Source: JABSOG01 sp041583135 (GTDB lineage: Bacteria > Pseudomonadota > Gammaproteobacteria > Enterobacterales > Alteromonadaceae). From it: DNA of 61,762 nt. The stretch's first letter is position 1. Each line of letters starts with the position of its first letter. The stretch lies in assembly GCA_041583135.1 (NCBI GenBank), contig JBFHGJ010000023.1:1-61762 (forward strand), given 5' to 3'. Positions 1 to 6,792 of this stretch are shown here, piece by piece. The notes below the pieces were generated by a model that had not been told where the DNA came from, made no database searches, and worked only from the letters and a program-made list of their open reading frames with translations. The translations under genes were made by a program, and so were the position numbers.

Positions 1-226
1 ACATGGATGTCTGTACATTGGTAAGTGCTTCAATTGTGCCAGCAAGGCGTGTCACAAAAGCCGAAAAACTCCTTACCGTTATCCCTGTGGTGTGCAGACT
101 TAATTATGATAGTTTTCATTTGCTTGCCTTTGATCAAAGTTTCTCGGCAAAACTATGCAGGGGTACATAGGGGTTTCATCTATACTCATTTGTTCTGATG
201 TAGTGTGATGAGTTTGAAGCAGGATC
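1..226. promoter_or_regulatory. upstream region of the fusion oxidoreductase gene
   Basis: No gene is visible here. The first ten bases are a small palindrome (ACATGGATGT), the complement of the CATCCATG core in the hairpin repeats near 31.6 kb, so the window may start inside a repeat of that family. A CTTTGATCAAAG palindrome lies near 128-140 and could be a regulator site. A purine-rich AGCAGGA stretch precedes the ATG at 227. I see no confident -35/-10 pair. Confidence 0.35.
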
Positions 227-3200
227 ATGACAGAGCGTTTTCAACCCCCTTTTATTTTTACCCCCGGCCAAGTGGCCTTTAAAGGCCCGTTTAAACACGA
301 CGACAGTCATATTTTTGCGTTTTTTGTTGAAGGTGAGCTGGCGCTTATTCAGCAGACCATCGACCGTACATTGAACGTCGCTGCGGCGGGTCAATATCGT
401 TATCGTGCGGTTTCTTCGTTGGTGATGGTGCAGTTTGCCAGACTTAAGCAGGTGTATTCTTTGGCCAGCGGTTTTGAGCAGCGCGGTAAGATCAGAGAAA
501 CCGATGTGATCACATGGGTGATGCTGGCGGAGCTGGATAAAGACGACAAAGTCACCGGCTCGTTTTGGCACCCTGTGCATATTTGGGTCGATGAGCATCA
601 AGCGGTTACTACGGGCCGCGAAATTTATGGCTACCCTAAGCAACTGGCAAAAATGCAAATGCCCGATGGTCCTGATTTGCCCCTTGAGTTTGCCCTTGAA
701 GTCAATTCTCATCAGCATTATGGCACTGATAACTATCCCCAACCGTGCACCTTATTCAGTGTTGCCGCTAAGACCGACACGCTGGCGCAAGACTGCGCCA
801 TTGTTGAGTTTGCGGCAAAAATGTCGAAATTGCTGCTGACTAAATGCAAAAATGCCGATTTTACTGCGGCTCAACGTAAAGCGCTGGTGGCTGGTTTGCT
901 CGATGGCGATATCAACCAGGTTTTTTTAAAGCAATTTCCTGATGCCAGCGGTAAAAAAGCGGTGTATCAGGCGGTCGTAACGACTCATTCAAGCAACGAC
1001 AAGGTGCACGCATTTAGGCAGTTTAGCCAAAACCAGTTTGAATTGATCTTGAACGACCATGATGCCTTGCCGCTGACTCAAACTTTGGGGTTAAAACTCG
1101 GCGCGCAGCCGGTCTTAATGGCGCTTTATCTGCATACTGACTTCACTACCCATATCGGCCATGAGCGGGCGGTCAACGACCAGCAAAAAAGGCAAAAAAT
1201 TGCGGTTATCGGTGGTGGCACAGGGTCGTTAACCAGTGTCTATCACCTAACCGAGCAGCCCAATTGGCAACAAAAATACGACATTACCGTTTACCAAATG
1301 GGTTGGCGCTTGGGCGGTAAAGGTGCCAGTGGACGCAACGCTCAGCATGGTCAGCGGATTGAAGAACATGGTCTGCACATTTGGTTCGGCAGTTATCACA
1401 ATGCCTTTACGATGATGCAAAATGTCTATGCGGCTCTTGAGCGCCCGCCAGAACACCCCATTCGCGATTGGACCGATGCCTTTAAGCCGCACGATTATAC
1501 CAGCCTAACTGAAATGGTCGGTGGTCGCTGGAGTACCTTATGTACCGAGCATCGACGTCGTCCGGGCATTCCGGGTGATGGCGATAATCGCATTACGGTG
1601 CAAGATACGTTTTTGAGCACCTTGGATATTCTCGAAACCAGCTTGCAGAAGTTTCTGCAATTAGAGCAAACCCCAACGGCCAAGGCGGTGGCTAAAACCG
1701 CATCGGTATTACGCAGCTTTGTCTCTAAGGCAACCAACTCTTTACCGGGCTTTTTGCCAGACCTGCATTCGATTGTGGTCGGGGTGCACAATATGCTCTC
1801 GGGTTTGACTCGCACGCCCGGTAAAATTCCGGCGGCGCAAATCAAATTGGCCGAGCAGGTGCTCAATTCGGTGCGCAAAATTGTACTCGCTAGATCGCTG
1901 AGCAAGCTTGAAAGCCAGCATGAATTTCGTCATCTGTTTGTCAGTATCGATTTATCGCTGACGGTGCTCATCGGTACTTTGAAAGATAATGTGTTGCAAC
2001 AGGGTTATGACGTACTCAACGACATTGATTTCAAACAATGGTTGCTCAAACATGGCGCAAATGAAAAGTACACGGTAAATGGCGCCTACATAAAGGGGCT
2101 TTATAACCTTGTGTTTGCCTATCGTGATGGCGATGAGCGCCGCCCGGATCTAGAAGCCGGTTCTATGCTGCGGGCATTGCTGAGAATGATCGGTTGCTAC
2201 AACGGCGCCTTTATGTACAAGATGCAAGGTGCGATGGGCGATATTATTTTTGAACCGATTTATCAGGTGCTCAAAGCCCGTGGCGTTAAATTTGAATTCT
2301 TCCAGCAGGTCGAACAGGTGGTGCCGCAAGGCGATAGCATTGAACGGTTGGTGATCACTGACCAAGCCAATGGCGCGGATGACTACTACCCACTGGTGGA
2401 TATCAAGGGCATTGATTGTTGGCCGAGTGAGCCTAACTATGCTGATTTGCCTGAGCAAACCGCAGTGCTACTAAAAGGGCGTCACCACCAGCTTGAAATT
2501 GACCCTCATGGCTGGGCCAAGCACTATGAACAGCAAACCGGTCAGGCTTTACCTCAGCGCACGCTACAAAAGGGTAAAGACTTCGATTTGGTGATCTTTG
2601 GCGCGTCTTTGGCGAGTATGCCAATCATTGCCCCTGAGCTTATTCGCGGCGACAGTAAAATTGCCGATATGGTTACGCACCTAAAAACCAATGCTACGCA
2701 AGCGTTTCAAACGTGGAACAACAAAGGGCTAAGGGAAATGGGGTGGCAAAGCCAAAGCGAGCAAGAGCCTGTGGTCAGCGGCTTTTTACAGCCGTTTGAT
2801 ACCTTTGCGGCAATGAGTTATTTGCTCCCTTATGAAGCGTGGGAGAGTGAAGGGGAAAATACGCCCAAAACAGTAGGTTATCACTGTTGCGTTTTGGCGG
2901 ATTTAAACGGCGAAGCCACAGAGGAAGACTATAAAGGACAGGTTAAAGCCAATGCCACCGCCTTTATGTACGATGATATGTTGCATCTGTTGCCGGGCTA
3001 CAATGACGTGCCGGTAAAAGATAACGAGAGCCGTTTTTACTGGCGTGCCAATTATTATGGCTCTGAGCGATATGTGGTCAGCCATGTCGGTAGCTGCAAT
3101 TATCGTTTAGGGGCTGATGAAACCCGCTATGATAACTTGTATTTGGCGGGAGACTGGACGCGAAATGGTGTCAACCTCGGTTGTATCGAGGCTGCGGTCA

Positions 3201-3271
3201 ATTCCGGCATGATGGCGGCCCGGGCCATTTGCGGCTTACCTGCGATCATCAAAGGAGAGTTTGACCTCTAA
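227..3271 (+). CDS. acetoacetate decarboxylase-like / FAD-dependent oxidoreductase fusion protein
   Basis: A 1014-residue two-domain protein. Residues about 10-300 resemble the acetoacetate decarboxylase family: the segment GREIYGYPKQLA carries the lysine that forms the Schiff base in that family (here about K138), but the second lysine of the usual KK pair is Gln. From about residue 325 a Rossmann motif (IAVIGGGTGSL) opens an amine-oxidase/phytoene-desaturase-like FAD domain, which ends with the typical AGDWTRNGVNLGC segment near residue 974 that closes the FAD site. Such FAD domains desaturate or dehydroxylate lipids or isoprenoids. The substrate here is unknown. There is no signal peptide or clear membrane segment. 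The ATG at 227 has an upstream AGGA. The fusion implies that the two activities act on a common substrate, which is inference. Confidence 0.8.
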   Translation: MTERFQPPFIFTPGQVAFKGPFKHDDSHIFAFFVEGELALIQQTIDRTLNVAAAGQYRYRAVSSLVMVQFARLKQVYSLASGFEQRGKIRETDVITWVMLAELDKDDKVTGSFWHPVHIWVDEHQAVTTGREIYGYPKQLAKMQMPDGPDLPLEFALEVNSHQHYGTDNYPQPCTLFSVAAKTDTLAQDCAIVEFAAKMSKLLLTKCKNADFTAAQRKALVAGLLDGDINQVFLKQFPDASGKKAVYQAVVTTHSSNDKVHAFRQFSQNQFELILNDHDALPLTQTLGLKLGAQPVLMALYLHTDFTTHIGHERAVNDQQKRQKIAVIGGGTGSLTSVYHLTEQPNWQQKYDITVYQMGWRLGGKGASGRNAQHGQRIEEHGLHIWFGSYHNAFTMMQNVYAALERPPEHPIRDWTDAFKPHDYTSLTEMVGGRWSTLCTEHRRRPGIPGDGDNRITVQDTFLSTLDILETSLQKFLQLEQTPTAKAVAKTASVLRSFVSKATNSLPGFLPDLHSIVVGVHNMLSGLTRTPGKIPAAQIKLAEQVLNSVRKIVLARSLSKLESQHEFRHLFVSIDLSLTVLIGTLKDNVLQQGYDVLNDIDFKQWLLKHGANEKYTVNGAYIKGLYNLVFAYRDGDERRPDLEAGSMLRALLRMIGCYNGAFMYKMQGAMGDIIFEPIYQVLKARGVKFEFFQQVEQVVPQGDSIERLVITDQANGADDYYPLVDIKGIDCWPSEPNYADLPEQTAVLLKGRHHQLEIDPHGWAKHYEQQTGQALPQRTLQKGKDFDLVIFGASLASMPIIAPELIRGDSKIADMVTHLKTNATQAFQTWNNKGLREMGWQSQSEQEPVVSGFLQPFDTFAAMSYLLPYEAWESEGENTPKTVGYHCCVLADLNGEATEEDYKGQVKANATAFMYDDMLHLLPGYNDVPVKDNESRFYWRANYYGSERYVVSHVGSCNYRLGADETRYDNLYLAGDWTRNGVNLGCIEAAVNSGMMAARAICGLPAIIKGEFDL

Positions 3272-3283
3272 CTCAGTCAATGC

Positions 3284-3370
3284 GTGATAGCAGATATCAA
3301 TGAGGACGGAGCGCTCGACGTGATTGTGAGTAGTCTTGGACAATCTCAATCGTTTGTGAATAATCACTAA
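3284..3370 (+). pseudogene. FG-GAP/VCBS-repeat-like gene remnant
   Basis: A 28-codon open stretch (GTG to TAA) encodes ADINEDGALDVIVSS followed by a short tail. The DINEDGALD segment matches the calcium-binding loop pattern DxNxDGxxD of FG-GAP/VCBS propeller repeats. No larger coding frame surrounds it, so it looks like the leftover C-terminus of a decayed extracellular repeat protein. It could also be chance. It lies between the fusion oxidoreductase and the K+ regulator operon. Confidence 0.35.
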
Positions 3371-3393
3371 CGTCAATACAGAGTTAGCTTAAA

Positions 3394-3439
3394 TTTAACG
3401 CATTTTTAACGACAGCGATTGTGAAAGTGCACCTATAAT
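3394..3439 (+). promoter_or_regulatory. candidate promoter and response-regulator box of the kdpDE-like/trkH operon
   Basis: Two direct copies of TTTAACG (3394-3400 and 3405-3411) have an 11-bp period, the spacing expected for tandem OmpR/PhoB-family binding half-sites. A perfect -10 hexamer TATAAT follows at 3434-3439, about 40 bases before the kinase start. There is no good -35 hexamer, which fits an activated promoter. Autoregulation by the downstream KdpE-like regulator is inference. Confidence 0.4.
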
Positions 3440-3481
3440 GCCATAACCTAATGATGTATGTGCAGATAGTTGTAGGTTTTG

Positions 3482-4522
3482 ATGTTAGTAGCTGTTAATC
3501 AAATGCGTCACCAAAAGCGAATTTATTTGGTGTCAGTGCTGATATTGGCGATTTTTTCCATATTGGCCATTGGCTTAGATAGGATATTTTTGCCAAAGAC
3601 CGGGGTTTTGTTGATCTTGCAGGCGGCGGTGGTGATCATTTCCATCATCGCTACCCGCAAAATGTCGATTTTCTCCGGCTTTTTTTGCGCGCTGGTGTAT
3701 AACTACTTCTTTACTGCACCTGTCTATAGCCTACACATGACCGACGCGCAGGATATTATCAATACTATTGTCTTCTTGACGGTCGCTTTTATTACCAGTC
3801 AGTTTGCCGACTCCTACCGAACCCAAAGTGAAGCGCTCAAACAAGCGGAGATCCGCACCAATATTTTGCTGTCGGTATCTCATGATCTGCGTACTCCGTT
3901 ATCGGGTATTATCGGTAATCTTTCTACTTTTTTGGAATATCGAGACAAGATAGCCCGTGAACAAAGTGATGAGCTGGTGGCAGGCGCGTTGGCAGAAAGT
4001 CACCGACTTCATCGTTATATCGAAAACCTGCTACAGGCCACCAAGTTGCAAAACCAGTCGGTTAACCTCAGCTGTCAGCAGCAATCGATTTGGCCTATTT
4101 TGCAAAAGGTGGCGAAACGCTTCGACAGTCCAAGGGTGATCCTCAATCGCCACAGTGAGCAGGATATCGTTAGTATTCAAGGCTCTTTGGTCGAGCAGGC
4201 GATATACAATCTGGTCGATAACGCTTTGAAATATTCGGCCGAAGATACGGAAGTGGTTTTAGAGTGCGATAGAGTCGATGAGCAGGTGATTGTCAATATT
4301 CACGATGATGGCCCAGGGGTTGATGAGTCGATGAAATCGCGGATGTTTGACCTGTTTTATTCCAAGCGAATGGGCGACCAAGGTGAGGGCGGCTCTGGTA
4401 TTGGTTTGACTGTGGCTAAAGGCATCGTTGAAGCCCATGGCGGCCGCTTGCAGGTATTGGATAAAGACACGGGGTTGACGATGCAGGTCACATTGCCCTT
4501 TTGTGACGAGGAGCAAGGATGA
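3482..4522 (+). CDS. KdpD-like sensor histidine kinase lacking the N-terminal KdpD/USP part
   Basis: A 346-residue membrane kinase. Hydrophobic segments in the first about 105 residues, including YNYFFTAPVYSLHM, match DUF4118, the four-helix membrane domain of KdpD. The HisKA motif SVSHDLRTPLSG (His about 134) and an HATPase domain (N box DNALKYS, G boxes DDGPGV and GSGIGLTVAKG) follow. Full-length KdpD is near 900 residues. This protein has no N-terminal Walker/KdpD and USP domains, so it resembles the C-terminal half alone. The ATG at 3482 is preferred over the TTG one codon earlier. The stop overlaps the regulator start (ATGA). With trkH downstream it probably senses K+ or turgor; that role is inference. 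Confidence 0.85.
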   Translation: MLVAVNQMRHQKRIYLVSVLILAIFSILAIGLDRIFLPKTGVLLILQAAVVIISIIATRKMSIFSGFFCALVYNYFFTAPVYSLHMTDAQDIINTIVFLTVAFITSQFADSYRTQSEALKQAEIRTNILLSVSHDLRTPLSGIIGNLSTFLEYRDKIAREQSDELVAGALAESHRLHRYIENLLQATKLQNQSVNLSCQQQSIWPILQKVAKRFDSPRVILNRHSEQDIVSIQGSLVEQAIYNLVDNALKYSAEDTEVVLECDRVDEQVIVNIHDDGPGVDESMKSRMFDLFYSKRMGDQGEGGSGIGLTVAKGIVEAHGGRLQVLDKDTGLTMQVTLPFCDEEQG

Positions 4523-5220
4523 AAAAGAAGATCCTGATCATTGATGATGAACAGCAAATTCGCCATTTTATGCGGGTGTCGTTTACTGCCGAGGGTTATC
4601 AAAGTATCGAGGCGGAAAACGGGGTAAAAGGTTTGGCGTTGCTCAAACAAGAAAACCCCAACTTGGTGGTGCTTGATTTAGGTTTGCCTGATGTCGATGG
4701 CTATTATGTCCTGCGAGAGATCAGGCAATCGAGTAAGATACCTGTGCTGGTACTTACCGCAAGGGACCAGGAAAGCGTCAAGGTCAAATTGCTCGAAGGT
4801 GGTGCCAATGATTATCTGTGTAAGCCGTTTGGTGTTCGAGAGCTTATCGCTCGCATCAAGGTACTCTTAAGAGATATTGTGTATGAACCGACGCCTGGGC
4901 ATATGGTGTTTGATGGCTTGGTGGTAAAACCGAAGACCTTGCAGGTGGAGGTGGATGGTAAACCGATAAAACTGTCGAAAAAGGAATTTGCCCTGTTGTT
5001 TCATTTGGCTGAAAAGCCCGGCGTGCTGGTGACTCGCACCGAACTACTGGTAGCGATTTGGGGTGCCACCCATGCCGAGGATACTCATTACCTTAGGGTG
5101 TTGATCACACAGCTGAGAAAAAAACTCAATGATGATGCCGACGCGCCGCGCTTTATTGCGACTGAACCAGGAATAGGCTATCGCTTGGTGGCCAAAGCGC
5201 TCAAAGGCGGAGCGCAATAG
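4519..5220 (+). CDS. KdpE-like OmpR-family response regulator
   Basis: A 233-residue regulator with a receiver domain (acidic IIDDE near the N-terminus, phospho-acceptor Asp about 53 in VVLDLGLPD, conserved Lys in CKPFGVRE) and a C-terminal winged-helix DNA-binding domain (LSKKEFALLFHLAEKPG and HYLRVLITQLRKKL). The length and the KKEF/LRVLITQLRKKL region resemble KdpE. It overlaps the kinase gene by 4 bp and lies 3 bp before trkH, so the three are one translationally coupled operon. It probably controls trkH, possibly through the TTTAACG repeats upstream of the operon. Confidence 0.85.
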   Translation: MKKKILIIDDEQQIRHFMRVSFTAEGYQSIEAENGVKGLALLKQENPNLVVLDLGLPDVDGYYVLREIRQSSKIPVLVLTARDQESVKVKLLEGGANDYLCKPFGVRELIARIKVLLRDIVYEPTPGHMVFDGLVVKPKTLQVEVDGKPIKLSKKEFALLFHLAEKPGVLVTRTELLVAIWGATHAEDTHYLRVLITQLRKKLNDDADAPRFIATEPGIGYRLVAKALKGGAQ

Positions 5221-5223
5221 GGC

Positions 5224-6690
5224 ATGGTTAACGCACCGGTAACATCAAAACTATTGGCGATGCCGGTCATGTGGATGGGGGCGGTACAGCTGGTGTTCTC
5301 GGTGCTCTCTCGTGTGTGGTTTAACGACGGCATTGCGATGGATTTTTTCGCGCCAGGCTTTTTTATGATGCTTGCGGCGGTGGTGATCAACATACGCTTC
5401 AAAAAAGTCGATTTATCGCAAGCGAATTTTCGCGACGCGTTGATTTATGCGACGTCCACTTGGGTCGTCGCTGGCCTTTTAGGGGCCATTCCGATTGTCT
5501 ATGTCACCCATATCAGCTTTACCGACGCGGTTTTTGAGTCTGTCAGTGCGCTGACGACAACGGGCGCGACGGTATTGTCGGGCTTGGATTTACTGCCTAA
5601 ATCTTTTTTACTTTATCGTCAGTTCTTACAGTGGATGGGCGGACTGGGGATTGTGATCTTTGTGGTGGCGATCTTGCCGATGCTCAATGTCGGCGGGATG
5701 AAGCTGCTCAAGGCCGAAACACCGGGGCCGGTCAAAGACGATAAGCTGACGCCGCGCATTTCCAATACCGCGCACTATTTGTGGATAGTGTATATTCTGA
5801 TCACCATTGCCTGTGCGTTATCTTATTATGTTGGTGGTATGACGGTGTTTGATGCCATCGCCCATAGTTTGACGACGGTTTCGACCGGCGGTTTTTCCAC
5901 CCACGATGCCAGCATGTGGTATTACCAAAGCCATACGTTGTTGTTTATATCTGACTTATTTATGCTCCTTGGTGCCATCAATTTTGGTTTGCACTTTCGC
6001 GTCGTGTACAAAACCAGTTTGAGTCTCAATAGTGTCAATAGCTACTATCAGGACGAAGAAACCCGTATCTTTATTGTCATTGTGTTGTTTTTCTCGGTGA
6101 TATTGGCGCTGTTTTTAAGCTCGCACAGTATATTTGACAACTTGTTAGAGTCTTTCAGTTTCGCGACTTTTCATGTCATCTCCTTTATCACCAGCACCGG
6201 TTTTGGTGCGGCGAGTTTTGCCGACTGGCCAACCTTCGCGGCCTTTGTATTGATTTTTACCGGCTACCTTGGTGGTTGTGCGGGGTCAACTGCCGGTGGC
6301 AACAAAATCATTCGCAATATCATTGTCGCCAAAGCCATCAATCAGTACATCAAGCAATTGATCCACCCTCGGGGTGTGTTCACCATGAAATATCAGAAAA
6401 AGGCAATACACACAGATGTGCGCAATGCCGTGATGGCATTTATGACCTTTGCAGCGGGGAGTTCGTTAATTTTGACCATCTTGGTGATGGCGACCGGACT
6501 GGATTTCTGGTCGGCGTTTTCGGCGGTGGCCGCGTGCGTGAATGTGCTGGGTCCGGGGTTTGGCAAGCTCGGGTCGAACTTTCAACCGGTCAGTGACAGC
6601 GGGATCTGGATATTGACCGGTGGTATGATTTTGGGGCGATTGGAATACTTCACTATTTTTGCCCTATTCACCCGTGCGTTTTGGCGTTAA
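5224..6690 (+). CDS. trkH: Trk/Ktr-type potassium uptake transmembrane subunit
   Basis: A 488-residue inner-membrane protein with many hydrophobic helices. All four TrkH pore loops are visible: TTTGATVLSG, TVSTGGFST, ITSTGFGAA and CVNVLGPGFG. Each carries the filter glycine of the SKT superfamily. It forms the K+-conducting subunit, which normally needs a cytoplasmic TrkA/KtrA-type regulator; none is encoded in this window. It is the last gene of the kinase-regulator-transporter operon and is followed directly by a strong terminator hairpin. Whether it is TrkH or KtrB-like cannot be settled from sequence alone; the length fits TrkH. Confidence 0.87.
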   Translation: MVNAPVTSKLLAMPVMWMGAVQLVFSVLSRVWFNDGIAMDFFAPGFFMMLAAVVINIRFKKVDLSQANFRDALIYATSTWVVAGLLGAIPIVYVTHISFTDAVFESVSALTTTGATVLSGLDLLPKSFLLYRQFLQWMGGLGIVIFVVAILPMLNVGGMKLLKAETPGPVKDDKLTPRISNTAHYLWIVYILITIACALSYYVGGMTVFDAIAHSLTTVSTGGFSTHDASMWYYQSHTLLFISDLFMLLGAINFGLHFRVVYKTSLSLNSVNSYYQDEETRIFIVIVLFFSVILALFLSSHSIFDNLLESFSFATFHVISFITSTGFGAASFADWPTFAAFVLIFTGYLGGCAGSTAGGNKIIRNIIVAKAINQYIKQLIHPRGVFTMKYQKKAIHTDVRNAVMAFMTFAAGSSLILTILVMATGLDFWSAFSAVAACVNVLGPGFGKLGSNFQPVSDSGIWILTGGMILGRLEYFTIFALFTRAFWR

Positions 6691-6691
6691 A

Positions 6692-6724
6692 AAACCGGCT
6701 TTTGTGGGGAGCAAAAGCCGGTTT
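6692..6724 (+). terminator. intrinsic terminator after trkH
   Basis: A perfect 13-bp inverted repeat (AAACCGGCTTTTG at 6692-6704 and CAAAAGCCGGTTT at 6712-6724) with a 7-base loop starts two bases after the trkH stop codon. The stem ends in a short T tract. It may also act on the opposite strand for the convergent receptor gene. Confidence 0.8.
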
Positions 6725-6792
6725 CACTTGGGGATAAATGTACAGTTTAGCTGAGGTTGCCGCCGTCCTTATTGGCGGCCGATGCTATGCCA

